Part shown: piece by piece, positions 36,601-51,600 of the stretch | How the letters are laid out: each line of letters opens with the position of its first letter | Position numbering within the stretch: position 1 is the stretch's first letter | Source of the DNA: Tetranychus cinnabarinus | Taxonomy: Eukaryota; Arthropoda; Arachnida; Trombidiformes; Tetranychidae | Direction of reading: 5' to 3' | NCBI GenBank assembly: GCA_022266195.1 | Contig: WHVY01000005.1 | Coordinates: 3,844,001-3,908,000, forward strand | DNA length: 64,000 nucleotides | Made by a program: the position numbers and the translations under genes | The notes under the pieces: generated by a model | Told to the model about the DNA's origin: nothing | Databases searched by the model: none | Seen by the model: only the letters and a program-made list of their open reading frames with translations

Positions 36601-39600
36601 AAATAATCAGTGAAACTGAGCGAACTCATGTGACCTACATTCGAACATGAATTTCTCCCAGGATTTTTCGCTTCTCCTCATCCTCATGTTGCCACCCACT
36701 TTGCCCGGGTTTCATTCAATTTTCAACATTTTTTTTTCATTCTCTTTACCATGTTGACCTTTTTTGCTTCCCCTTCACTTCATAATCATCTTCGTCCTTC
36801 GACCTTAACCTCTTTTCCTGTCAGAACTTCTCATTCTTACCAGAAAATTTACTGATCATGTTTCAGGATAAACACTGAAAAAGTATCCATTTAAATGCAT
36901 AACCAATGAATAAAGTGAACCATTTTTTTGTTTGTTGTAAATAAATAGCAAAACAATAAGCATTAAGTGAAAAAAGCAGAGAAAAAATGAAAATCTTTTT
37001 TTAATGGTTAACTTTGTTTCCATTATTACTCTATAAAAACCCAAAAACAAGCCAATTTTTGCACCAAAATCAATTTGAACATTAAATGATTGTAATCAAA
37101 TTGTCTCCAACATTTAATCCAAGTTGAAATACAAATCTGCAAATTGTTTCATTTCTTTCTTCCTTTTGTCTTTTCCCATCCAAATCAAGACAAATTGGCT
37201 TCAATTTGAAACAATTTGTCCTGTAAATAATGTCGACTTGTGTCTTTCAATTGTAATTTTCAAAAATTATTTACCCAATAAATCGTTGAATTTTGTGTTC
37301 GTTTAAACATTCAATTTGTTTCGCCATACAAACAAAGTGCTAAAAATAAATTTATTATTGAACTGAAAAAAAATCAACAAAAAAGCTAAAGGCTAAATTC
37401 AATTGCAAACTGAATGTCAAATCAAACTGTTTATTCAAATCTTAATCACAGGCTAAGCAAAAACTCAAATGTAAAGTAGAAACCAGAAAATGCAAAATAA
37501 CCAACAATCGCTAATCAAAATGTATCAACCATGAGATTCCAAAACACTTGATTCTCCCAACCCAGAATATCTGATGGAAAGGTTTAAAAAAGATTCAATG
37601 AAACGAGAAAAAATGAAATGAAGTTGATTAAGATCAATATGAGCAGCAAATTGAATAGTTTAATCGATCAACAGAATCTCTTGATCGATCCGATCCAGAC
37701 TGAACCATTTACTCCAACTGCTTCCCTTAGCAGTTTATGTTCAACATCCAGATGAACATTCAGTCAAAAACGATAGATTTTCGTTCATCTGAATGTTGAC
37801 AAAGCCAAGAATTTGCAGGGAAAAATATTAATCATTTTAACCTAAAAATCTTGTTTTACATCTTAATCTCTTGACAGTCCAACAATTAGTATTGTCATTT
37901 AATCCTTTTCTATTGTTTATTATCCCAAGAATTAGTTTCATCTATTATTGCCATTAATCTGCTTTTTTTTAATTCCTTCCAGTTGAACCTTTAATCCTCT
38001 TTTCACCGTGTTAACCCATTTCAATCAATCAGATTAACAAGTTTACAAAAACGTGAAAAGCAAACGAAAAATGATATTCATGATAACATGAGTAAACAGT
38101 TTCAGGGTTAAAACCGAAAACCAATCAAACACAATTACTGCCATTAGACCATTAACACAATTAAACCAGGGAAACCAGATAAACCAGGTAAACCCAGAAA
38201 ACCCATCGAAACGAGAAGAATCCAAATAACCCAAAAGGTTAACCAGAAAAAAAGGAAAATGATTAAAAAAAGAAAATTTTCTTTCACCATTTCCACAGTT
38301 GTTTCAATCAACATAATTAATCAGAATTGGTTCAACAACTATTAATAGTTGAACCAGTTAATTAAATATCGTTAGTATGTAAAACATGTAAACAATAAGT
38401 GAATAGCGATCATGAAGAGCTGAATTCCATTGAAATTAATTGTAATCAAAGAGGTAAACAGAAGGAAAAGGTTTGCAAAGAGAAGAGAGGAAAATGTTTA
38501 AAATTCAAGTCTCATTCATTGAAGTATAAAGTGTTAAAGTGGACAATTTAAATTGACCAGTTATGATCAGGGAAAGACAATTGGCAAAAATCAATATGAA
38601 TAATTAAAGGAAAGGTGATAAATGTTTGCTTTCTGGTTAACTCTACTGTTGCACTGGGAGTGAAGTTGGGAGGGAAAATGATAGGAAACGAGAAAATCTG
38701 TTATTTTATTATTTCAACCTTTTCCACTCTTGATATTATTATCAGAATCTTCAAGTTGCCAAGACAAATGTAAACCTAATTGAGTAAAGTTTGTTGCTTT
38801 TTTTTCATCGAATCAAAAAGCCATCAACAATCTTGAACATTCTTAACCTTTCCTTTCCTTTCTAAACTCGCCCACATTTGATGAATATTCATCTTGAACT
38901 TTCTTCACTTCATTCCAACAAATGTTTCCATTTCTTTTCTCGGTGAAACTCATTTTTCATATAAAATTTATTCCAATCACTAACCATTTCAACTTGCCTT
39001 TCAACTTGCATTTTCAATTATTTTCCTCTTTTCGATATTTAAAAATTTCTCTTCAATCTTTTTTCATGAATAACTTTATTAGCTATCATTTTATGCGATA
39101 TTTATGTTTAGTTTAATTTCATCTTTTCTTTCATGGAAATTTCATGCTAATAAGAATCAGAGGAAAGAAAACAAACTAAATTTTCAATTTTAGTCTTAAT
39201 TTGTTTGCTGCTTCCAGTGAATAATTTTAATAACTTGATTAAGTGCAACTGGTTTGATGGAAGATTGTTTCAGAAGCAAATAATTTCAAGTTTCATCCAT
39301 TTCTTTAGCTATTTATGCAACTCTGAATCTTGAATGGAACCCAATTGAATTTCAATGTCACCAGAACCAGAAAATTGGCAACATTAACTCAACATAAATC
39401 TTGAATAGAGTCAATGACAAAAAATGTAAAGTTGAATTACCTTGAAGACTAAAACAAACAGTACAAATGTGACAGTAAAAAGCAGTTGAAAGGCACTTTT
39501 CACTTTTAAATAATGATGTTACTTAGAGGATATTTTGCCATTTTTACCGGCAAAAGTGCAAAAAAAATGTTCAACATTGATGTTTATAAAAGGACTTTAG

Positions 39601-42600
39601 GCGTTTCTATCAAGTTTATGTGACTTTCAATTGTAAATGCAATGAAACAATTTTATTCAAACTTGTGTTTACAAGAAATGATTTGAAAGAAAAATCTGGT
39701 TATGCGACTGATAACTGATTCATTACAATTTTAGCAACTCTGATAAGTCCATTTTCAGTTAAGAGGTTAAACCAGAACCAGAATAAGAGGTTAAGATTGA
39801 ATGGGAAAAGGATCTGAAAATTGCTTACAAATGTATTATCTACAGACGTGAAGAGCCTTTTCATCATATTAATGCTTATGAAAGATGTGACACTCAAAAT
39901 GGTTCATCTTTAAATGCCATTAATAACCGATTATTCAATATCCAATAAACACTTGAATTTAAACTTATTTTTAGTCGTAACAAGATTTTCAGATCAAGTC
40001 TAACCTTAAAGGCACTGCTAATTAGCTTAAAGAGTAATGCCCATCTTCAAAAGTCTTTAACTGACTAACACATTAACAAGTTTTAAACTTCATTTTGCAT
40101 CATTATTGTGACAAGAGATTGATGAGACTTGAACGATAGCTTCGCCTACGGATTAAAAGGTTTAACTGAAAGTTTAACAAACCTAAAGGGCAACGACGCT
40201 TACAGAGTATTTGACTATTGACACTGACAAAAGGACGATTAAAGTCGAGGTAAAGATTAAGATTGTCTTCTAATCCATGATCTTTCAACGTCTTCTAACA
40301 ATCGGACAAAAGGCTTCAAACTTGTAAGTCTAAATCTAAATAAGACACTTACCTTGCATCGAATCTCAATTTTTAACTAACCGAATCTAACCTTGTCCAT
40401 GAACCAGCCATTAAAACATCAATTCTAATGAACATTTTCTTCAATTCTGGTTTAAGCTCAATCTTACCAACCACAAACCTGAAAGATGTTCAATTTCATC
40501 CATTAATCAAAAGCTCATTGAAACCCAAAAAGTAAATAAAACCAATTGCAATGATTGAAAGATTTTTCTGATTCTAACAGATTCTCAATTTGAAATGAAC
40601 CTTTACACCGATCCAATGTTCATGTAATGATTGAGATTTAAAAATTTTCCTCTTGAGTCGAATCGGACAGTTTTGTTGAAAAAAAAGCTCAAAATGTCAA
40701 TCAATAAATTGGGTTTTTTACATTGAAATCACTTAACAGTAAAAAGCATTTTTATTGACACTCTTTTTTAAAATGAAAAATGCAAAATTTTTAGCTTCAA
40801 TCATTCAGCTTTAATTGTATTGATTAACATTAACATGATGTTGTAAAATAATTAACTCGTGCTTTTAATGTAAATTACATGTTGAACAAGCTTAAGGTGA
40901 AAACGAGGCCAAACAGAGTTGCATGTGATAACAATTTAATTTACATAACCAGTGTCATCATTTTTGCCTTGACACAACTACTAATGTTGATTAATTAACA
41001 ATTATCGTACATAATACTTGACAAGGCAAAACAACAATAAGCGAGAAAAAAAAAGAGAAGAAAAAAAAGTTATCAAAAAAGATTCTTCATTTCATTTACA
41101 GACACTTGATTCAGATTGACTGGGAGTGATAACAGTTTTAAGTGTGAATCCATGATATTAATAACATTTATTATCAACAATGAATCACTTCAACTGTAAC
41201 CTTACATTTCAATTATTATGGTTATGTGAATCTTTGAACAGTACAACAAAAGTATAACTTTATCATTAGCCAATATCATTAACATAATCATTCCCAGTTT
41301 CATCTCGAGTTTCCACCGATGAAACACTGACTCAATCATTCTCAGGATTCTTAATCATGATAATCAAGTGCTAATGAGAATTGGAAGAAAAAAAAGTTGA
41401 AGAAAAAGTCGAGAAAATGTTTGACCATTAAAACTGGTTCAATTGATTATACAATTGTTAACACAATTTTCATGGAAACTAAAAGTTGAATGTTTCGTTA
41501 ACAGAAACTTGTTTGATAACATGAAGTGAAAAGAAGAAGAAGAAAAGGAGAAAAAAGGGAAAAAATCAATAAAAATATTTTTCTTGTGAGTTAACTCAAT
41601 ATAGAAATGAAATGAATAGAAACAGATTGAAATTGATTTTGTCCCGTTTCAAGTGAAATTAAATGAAAAGAAAAGCAAGGTCAGATTAGATTAGATTAAA
41701 TAAGAGGAAACTTTGTATCAATAACTGGCAAAACATGATCAACATCATGACCAATAACTGTTGAAACAAATGCTCAACCAAAATGAAAACAACTTTTGTT
41801 TTAAGTTGAACATTTGGATTCTGGCATTTGAAAGAGAAGAGGAAAAAAAACAGGAAAAATGTTATTTCAATTTGGCTTGTTAGTCTGTCAATGAAATCTC
41901 ATTTTCATTTCATTTCTTTACCCTTTCCACTCGTCTTCAAACCTTTATTAGATATATTTCAATAACATTTTCATTCACCAGTCAATTTGATTAAGATTAT
42001 TGATGCTTTTCATCTTTCATTTACCTTTTGCATTTGATTAACCGCAAAGTTTAATCAAACCTCCAAATTAGATTCACCTTTCAACCATTTCTCCATAATT
42101 TCATTTTCATTTTCAAATTCCCACCAAATTCCGATTCTCAACCTTCACGATTCTTTTCATGAAATGCTCAAAATGTTTCACCAGAATTTAGAGCTTCAAT
42201 TTTCTCGAAATGAGCTTCGAAATGCTTCTAAACATAATTGCAATTGGACTGAAGATGGACTGAAGAAATTTTGATTTTTGGAAAATTCTGAAATTCGTTT
42301 TTTGATTCAAACTTTTCTGTTCCTTCAGAATCATGTTCTTGTTACTCGACTTCTGAGCTTGTGAAGCTAATCAACTTGGATTTACAGAATGTGATTTTGA
42401 TTAAAACTTGAAATGTCTTGGAGTTTGATTGACTGAATAACTTGCTGTTTACGGCTATAATCATTAGCCAATTTGAATCTTTTCTAATCTGATAAAAAAA
42501 AGTTCTGTTCTAAAAATCTAATTAATAGATGAAGCAGACTCTTATCGGGTTCAAGTATTTGACTATTAATTAGTTAATGTTTAAATTGTCAGATCAGTTG

Positions 42601-45600
42601 TGAAAGAAAACAAAAAACAAATGTCTGCAAATTGGGTAAAAGTAAAAGCTTAACAGGATCAAAGAAGCTTTAGACATCACAATTTGGCGTTTTTTTCCTC
42701 AAAAAATGTGTCCATTTTTAATTAATTGTCACAGAAAAATTGACACAAAATGATAATCAAAGTAACCAGAGGTTTAAACTATCAAATCGATGACAATAAA
42801 CGACATCTTTATCCTTTTATCTTGATTATAAGATGAGTTTAGTCAGCAAAAGTTATCACTATTTCAATCAATAGACAATTTGGGTTCATCTCTGGTCCAT
42901 CTCTCCAAAATGGGTTAAACTCAACCCAAAACCCAAATCGATGTAAACATAAATCATTTTCAATTTTCCATCCACATTAGAACCAAATCAATTCCAATAA
43001 ACAATTAACTTTACACTTCTCTTGTAAATCTTATCTTGTGACAACCAAAATGCATTAACTTGCCTCAACAGTCAGAAACAAACATGAAAAATTCAATCTT
43101 ACAACATGTAAAGTCAAGCTTGAAATGTTCATTTTTAAAACATATTTTCACCATTTTGAGCAAAAATATGAACATTTGAATAAACTGACGACAGTAAACC
43201 AGGAAACAGTTTAAACAATTAGCTAAGTAAACGAGCAAAAATTATCACTTTTATCAACATTGTTAGATAACATTGTGTTCATTTGCAACAATATGTTGTT
43301 GTAATCATGAAGGAGAGGCAAAAAAGAGTTGAATGATAAAAATAATGATGATGATGATGATTAAAAGGATGGTTAAAAATGAAGAGGGAAAAGAGGCTTT
43401 TCTTGTTTCAAGCTTGTGGGCAAATTTTGCTATAAAATGTTTAACGAATGAAAAGAGGAAGCAAAAAATTGTGAAGATGAGCTCATTATTATGGATTACT
43501 TGATAACAATAACAAGCAGCAACTGGGAGTGCAAAAGTATCCATGATAACCTCAACTGTAATCCTCTTCATCTTTTCCCTTCTTTCTTCTTCTTCTTCCC
43601 TCATTCGCCATCTTCATCATCACAGTTTCATTCATCCTTTTGAGGTGTTAATAGGTTAAAGGTCAATTGATATTTAACCAAGAATAAAATCAACTAAGAA
43701 CTTATTATATTTCTCTCATCTTTTCCATTCCCTGTTTTACTTGAGTTACATCTTTTCGCTCTGACTTAATACAGATAATGAATCTTAAGAGATTACAGTT
43801 TGATCATGCCAACTGAGTTGTTCATCTTGAACAAAAATTCAACCTTTTCTCATCTGGAAAAGGAAGAAAAAACAGAAAAAAATGTTTTCTTTTAAGCGGT
43901 TTGCTTTTAAATACAAGTCAAAATGAAATTCAATTTTGTATCATGAAAAGGTGTTAGTCAAAGCACAAAGTTTTGAGATTATTTTCAGTTTTCTTTAACT
44001 ATTATTTCCAATTTATTAGACTGAAAGATTTCAGGGTAAACATTGTGATACTTGAATTTCATGCAAATTGATTGATTGAAAGAACAGGTTAAAAGGGTAA
44101 AAATTTGAGAAAAGAAGGAAAAAATTGAGTCTTTTCCTTCCTTCCTTAGCCTTTTGTCTCATTTAGATTAATTGATTGAACAAAAGGCAAATTATTCAAT
44201 TTATGATGTTCATTGAGATTGATGATCAACTTTTCCAATAAAAAAGATCTTTCAGATTGAAAAATGGACAAAACTCGAGTCGAAATTTACGATTTCATTA
44301 TTTCGTCTCTCATGGTAATTCAATTTTAATTGACACTTGAAGTTGCACTTTTTGCTATTACAAAGGTGGAAACATTGAGTCTCAAGTAACTGTTCAATTG
44401 AACCCTTGAAAATGTTGCATCAAATTGAGTGAATAATTTTAATCTTAAATTTGATTATTTGAAGGAAAAAGCAACTCATTAACCGGGTTACCTTTGATTA
44501 AGTATTAGGGATAAAGTTAATTAAAAGATGAGGATAAAAGTAAATAGATATTGTTGAACATTGAACCATGAATGAGATGACAAAAGAAGCTTCAATTGCT
44601 CTGGAAAAAGGTTGAATGTTTGATTAACCCAAAAACTGGTTAATCACTTGTGAAGGCTAAAAAGTTGACTTTAAATTTTCCCTTGAAATCAACAAACAAT
44701 TTCCCTCCAAACAATGAAAATGAAAATGATTCCAAGAAATTTGGAGAAAATAATTTCATGACAATTCCAGGGAAACTCACTCCAAACATGATTACCGTTT
44801 ACATCGATTAATTGAAAGGAAAATGTTTTTTTAGGTTAAGTTAATAATGTTAGTTAGTTCACTGTTTACCAATTTAAATGTCTAATGTTTAATTGAAATC
44901 TTGCAAAGAGTTGAACCAGAAAAAAGTCACTTTTTATGCAAAATTAATCTTATTAAAAGGCTCATCATTATGATTAATTTGTTTGGTTGAAATGTAATTC
45001 ATTCAGAAATGGAAGAAATTCAAATTGGAAATTCAATTTTTTCTCTGATCATTGTTTTTAAACCTTCACCCTGACGAGGAAGAATAGAAGAGACTAAATT
45101 CATTGAACTCATCAATCATGAGAAGATGGGAATAAACTGATCAACAATGGAAACTGAAATGTGGGAAAATCCATCAATGATTAACAATTAGTTAACCAAG
45201 GAAAAGGCTAATGATTTTGTCATTCATTACCAACCATTGATTGTTGAAATGAAACAAAATTTAAAGCAGATAATCTGGTAAATTGAATAGAGTTGGATGA
45301 AGAAGCAAAATGAATATTCCAGAGTTTAGAATGAAATTGTTATCGTGTTGGAATAGGAAAAAAGGTAAATCAATAAACATGATTAGGTTCAATTGATGAG
45401 CTACAAAAGTATCTTTAATGATATTTTCATTTTCAACACACAATTGATACAGAATTGTATTTACATGGAAATATTAACATTACTTTTTATCATAATTTTT
45501 TCTTCTTCTCCATTTTTTGCCTCATTCCCTTCATCTTAATGTTATTGGATATATCTCGGAATATCCCAAAAGACTTTTGATAAATAAATGTTTTAGCAAT

Positions 45601-48600
45601 AATAACGATAATAATGGGTAATAATGATGATGATGATTGTAATCAAACCTTGTAAATATTATCCTATTTATCAATGAATATTATTTGATTATTGTTCTAT
45701 TAAATGCTGGTAATAACCATTTTTCTGGTTAAATCCTTTTTTTCCCTTTTTCTAACCTTTTTCTTCGAACCAGTTTTTTCCTCAACGAGTTGGTTAAATG
45801 TTTAGAGGAACCTTCACGATTAGGATTGTTGTTTAAACGTTATGAGAGACGGTTAAACATGTACGTTGTCTATTGTCAAAATAAATCCAAATCGGAATAC
45901 ATTGTTTCAGAATATATCGACACTTATTTTGAGGTAAGTTTATCATTTTCCTATTCAATATTATTCATGAGAATTGGGTAAAAATGTTTTACAAATACCA
46001 TTCAAGATCATCACTAAGCCACTTATGGATTATCTTGCAAAGTAAACCATTCATTGACTTGATAGACATGGAAAATTTATTCAATTAGACTTCTGAATTT
46101 GGGACTGAAAAATGTTACCTCAAATAACTTCAATTGGAGGCAAGAATGCATTTTAAATCAGAAGTGATTTTTGGTCTTTATGTTTTTGTCTGCAGCAATG
46201 GAAAGATTCATTTATGAAAATAACATTTTTTAGTCGCTTAGCTATTCCAAACTCGATCCAAGATAATGTTCACGAGTTAAAGCTGGAATATTAATATTTG
46301 ATGAAATTTTCGCCTTCTATCGACTCTTGATTTTAGAGTCAACTACTGTCAGTCATTTATATGATAGTCACTTTTATGCAGCCAAACAATCGCTTGTAGT
46401 GATGAACCTAATTAGATTGATTTGCATCGAAAAAGAACCTTTATTTCTGGTTCAATTTTGGTTAGTTTTGGGTATAATTTGAGTAATCAGTCAGTCTCAA
46501 GTAAATATACTTTTATTATTTGATTTTGCGATATTTTCTTCCTTTCACTGTGATTGATCCAGATCCAGACATAGTAACAGATTATGTTTGCTTTAGACTG
46601 TCGATAACTCGTTAACAAGTTGAATAAGTGGTTCATTGAGTACCAAAGCTACATAATAGCAAGTTGTTCAATTTTTTCACCTTTCAATAGATTTTCCAGG
46701 TTAATTGAAGTTGATTTCAATTGTGGCTCAAGTTGAAACTCGAAAAATTAGGCACAAATAAAGCGTTTTAAACGTGTTTAAGAGTTAAAAGCATTTTCCC
46801 AGTTTTAACAAGCAAACCCTTTCAACAGCTTCAACTTCAACCTAACAAGTCTCACCTGTCTGCACAACCAGACAGACAAAGAGTCGCCTAAAAAAAGCTT
46901 AACGTCTGAAGGAAAACATTACTTGATACTAATTTAGTATTTATAATAATCTCAATAAGATTACAATTAAGGCCAACAACGACTCTATTCAACAGTAAAC
47001 TCGATTTACTCATTTTCATTAATCGCAACATTGAAATTAACATTAGCCAACTCTCTTCATCTTCCAGTTTATCATGCAATGTTAATATAACTTTCCATTT
47101 TTTTCCTCTTCTTCTTCTTCCCTAACAACTCTTGCGATATTCCCAAGTCTCCATTTCACTCTGAATTTTGTGTCATGAAATGATCATCTTGAAGCCTTTT
47201 TTACGCCTTCATCCAATTTTCGGATAATTTCATCAATACAATCTAAAAAGCAAACTCATTTTTACAGTTTACTGTTTCCTTTGCTGGCTCTTTACTTCTT
47301 TTACTGAATCTTAATAAGAGATGAAATTCCCATCAGATTTATTGTCTCTTTCAGTATCTTATCAGTTTACTGTTTATCCCTCATGTCGCACACTCATCAT
47401 CATGAGTTTCAAAGTTTCGTCTCTTATCTGGTTTCAGAACATTTCCATGAACAGAAGAAGAAGAAGAAGAGGTTAGAAGAAACTTTACGCATGATTCATT
47501 TGAAACTGAATCTTTTATTCATTTAGTCTTTACCATTCAGTTCATCATCATCATCATCATTCCAAAGAAGATATTCAGACAGAGAAAATTCCTTTTTTTC
47601 ACCATACTTTGTTTTCTTCTTTTCATTTCTTTTTTTCGCCATTCTTCCATTTATTAATAAAAATATCCTCCAATGTTGAGTAAACTTGAAGTAATGCAAT
47701 AGAGACAAAAATGAAATGATAAATCCTTTTTAATCAAACATTTTTCAGGGTAAAAAAGGAAAACGTTCAATCAGTTTATTCCTTTTGTTATTCAAAATTT
47801 CCTTCTAATCAATTCATTTAAATTATTCAGCTTGTTTCAAGTTCTGAGCAAGTTCCATTCCCTGTCATTTCTCAGATGATAATAAACATATAAAATTGAG
47901 ACTCGTAATCAGTTGCATTATTAGTAAACTTTATGTTTACCTTTTCATGTCTCAACATCTTTAATGCCCTTTTCAGGTTAAATTATTTACTTTCATTGAC
48001 TTCAATTAGTTTGCTGAAAGCAATGGATTCTCATCAAATGAAACAGAAATTTGATATTAATTCATGCAATAATCCATTTTATCGATCAACAGAATTCCCT
48101 GAATCTATCAAATTTTATCTCTTTACTCGAGCCATTTTGTTTTCAATTTTGTTTCCCTCATGAAAATTGTTTTGCTTTTAAAATTTTAAATCATAAATAA
48201 AATATCCTTTTGCTAAAATTGATTACGTTTTAAACTTTCAAGTCTTCAGATTTCACTCACCAATTGATTTCAAATGCAACTTTAAAAATGATTTAAAAGT
48301 TCCATCGATATTCGAGACTCAAATATTCAACTTTCACCCGGAATTTCAGGCAATATTCCCGGGTTGAGTCCAGCATTAAATAACATTTCAATCCATCAAT
48401 AAGTACAATGTAATGTGTAAATGCCCTTTGCGTTAAAGCCTTTAACATGAAAATCTTTATCTTGGGTTACTTCAAATGGAATGCAATTTTAGGTTTCGAT
48501 TTTTTCCTTTCAAATTGTTCGCATTTCGATTTTGTTGAGTTGATCAAATGGAAACCAGAATTTCGAGACTTTGAAGGTCAGGAAGAGACCAACGACCATC

Positions 48601-51600
48601 AAGTATTCAATCTGTTGATGGACTAATAAATCAATACAGAAAAGTGAAGCTTCTTCATTGACAGAGAAAATCAATCGAACCTTTTCTTTGCTTCTTTTGT
48701 TTGAAATCGCACAGTTGGTCCAAAATTCAATCGTCAATGATCATTCGGAAGAGATGAGTGAAAATATCTGAGAAAATCGAAGAAAAACATTAATCAGTAA
48801 AAATTGAATGTTTGATCAAAACATCATTAGATTGTCAATTAATTCACTTTAAACAATAATTTTCACTGGGAAATTCGAGATTCCGAAGAGTTTAAAATTT
48901 TGACTTTTTGGGACAAAATGTGACAAAATGATTTCAGGTTTGCAAATTAAATTATAGACTAAAGATTTTTACCTTTTCTTCTTATTTTAGGAATAAATTG
49001 TCAAAATTAACCTTTTTATTACTGCATTTGAACCTTACTGTTGGTTGACAATTTTGAGGTGAAAAAATCGATTCTCAAATTTAATTTAATTTCACATTTT
49101 GTTTTCTGGTTAAATGGAAATGCATTTGAATCTTTTGTTGTTTACCAATGAAAATAACCAGTTTTAGCCTGAAGCAAATCATCTCAACAATTTATCATGA
49201 TAATGAAAGGTGATGATGAGTCTATTAATGAAAAGGTGCCATTTGAGCAACTTGAAAATTTACTGTTTTCCCGTAATAAAAACATAATTTTGATTATTGT
49301 TAGAAGTAAAAATTGATAACATAATAGAGTCTGAAGTGAATTGCAAGGTAAATTAAGAGTAATGAGGAGAGAAGAAGCGAAATGTAATAACTCTTTTTTT
49401 CCTTCTTCTTCCTCTCATCATGAAGAAGCTGAGAAAGAAAAAAAAGAGTTGATGAATGAAGAGTGAAAAAATGAATAAATCAATGATTTAAACTCACGTA
49501 ATTGTCAATGATGAAGTTTAACCCTTGAAATGGTGAAAAGGTTTAAATTGTCAAAACGGAAATGAAAAATATTTTTCACTTTTTCTGTTTGATGAGCAAT
49601 TGAAGGTGAAAAATTGCCATGAAAATGATAATGAATCTGATTTATATTGAATGATGTTTCCAGATTGGAAATGAAGTTGAAGAGATAAATTCAATTTTCA
49701 TCTTTGATTACTGATTGTAAGGCAATATTTTGATTGCAAATGAAAATCAAATTCAATGTATTAATGACAGGATTGAATTGACCATGAATCTGGACAATCT
49801 GGAAAAGAGAACATTTTTTTGGAAAAGAAAAAAGGAAAAATTCCTTTTCCACTCAATTCCAATCATGGTTATCATGATGATTGGATATTGTCTATGATTG
49901 AACCTTTTTTTTGTTTTTCTTTTCCTCTTTTTTCTTCTTGAAATGTTCAACTTTGTTCCCTTTACTACCTGTAATTGGATGAATAAGATTGTCGAGAAAT
50001 GAAAGATGATAATGATGATGAAGGTGAAGAAGAAGAAGAATGAATGAAAATAAGAAGATGATGAAAAGGAGAAAACAATTCAGAACTGACATGAATCCTC
50101 TTTGAATCCTCAAGATGTCAGAATGCTTATAGCAAAAGTTAATGGAAAAAAAAGTTCTGTCAAAACAGATCGATATATAATATCATACGAATATATATCT
50201 TCAGACTTGTTTGTAGAACCACGATTCTTACCAAGTTAATATTATACCTTTGCTTGTATTTTTTGCAGTCTTTCAACTCTATTCTTTCATCCTTCATCAT
50301 CATCATTTTGTTTTTTTCCTCTTCTTCATCTCTGTTGATCTTCATGATCGATAAATGAATTGGGAGAAGCTTTTGAGTCCAAGTTTACAAGTTAACTGAA
50401 TGTTACTTGTTGTTGCTCACATTGTTACTCTTGCTTCTTGTTATTGCATTCAATGCAAGTAAACATAATCAACATTCAATTGAGAATCAAATTTTTTCTT
50501 CTCAACTCTCTTCATCTTCAGCTTCATCTTCATCTTTTCCTTTCAATTCATTTCTCTTCATTGATTCAATTTCATCTCATTTCTGGCATCATCATTTATT
50601 TAGGATAATATTTAGCTTCAATACAGAGACTAACAGTTTCAAGATTACTTTTGCTCACTTCATTTCAACTGTTTTTGACAACACTTTATTATCATATTCA
50701 GCAACATCTTATTCACCCTCTAATTCACTAACATCTACTTTACCATCATCTTGCTTATTATCATCATGTTGTATAGTGATCATCATCATAATCTTTATCA
50801 TGGAAGAAACTTTGCAACCTTTATGAGTCTATTGCTTGCTTATCATTTATTATTTGTCACTTTTTGTCTTGCTAACAAAATTGGTTCCACTGTTTTCTGG
50901 TTCATGGAATAGACAGTTAAGGCTATCTCGCATTTTTCCTCTGTTGATTGTTATGACTTCATTTTTACTCACAACTCACACTGTCAGTTTCATGATTAAC
51001 TTTTTTTTTAACCACATGGATAACATTTAATCTGCAGTTATTAAGTAATATCCAGTTTTGTTCATCAAAATCTCGTCACAATCTTGCTTTCTGGTTCCAT
51101 TTTGGATTCCATATTCAACTTTTTGATTACATTTCTAGCCACTTTTAAGCTCCTTCACTTCATTTTATTGCAATTTTGATTCGCCTTCATTTGGATGCTT
51201 CAATTGATTTGATACAGCTGGTTAAAATAGAGCTTGATTAACCCAAAAATTGTCTCCACAAGTTTCTCCGATAGTTCCATATATAACATCCAATCTCACA
51301 GGATAAGCTTTTCTAGTTTTGGCTCCACATTAGTAGAATATTTGATTGAATAATTTACCATTACTATGGATAAATTTATTAGAAATAAGACTTCAGGTTA
51401 TGTTAGAGATCTCAGGCTTAGTCCATGTTGAAGAAGAAGCAAATATTTGAGTAAACATATCAATAATTCACATTGATTAACCATGTAACCATCAATTAGC
51501 TTATTATAATCAGGACAAGTAAGTTAATTAGTAAAATAATTGATAAATTAAGAAGGTACAAAAGTAGGTTCCAATGGAAACACCCAATTGGTGTAATTAC

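Noticed and set aside
50407..50826. 139-codon plus-strand frame with a hydrophobic start
   Set aside because: Leu/Ser/His low-complexity composition inside an intron, probably from CTT/CAT repeats. No splice or homology support.
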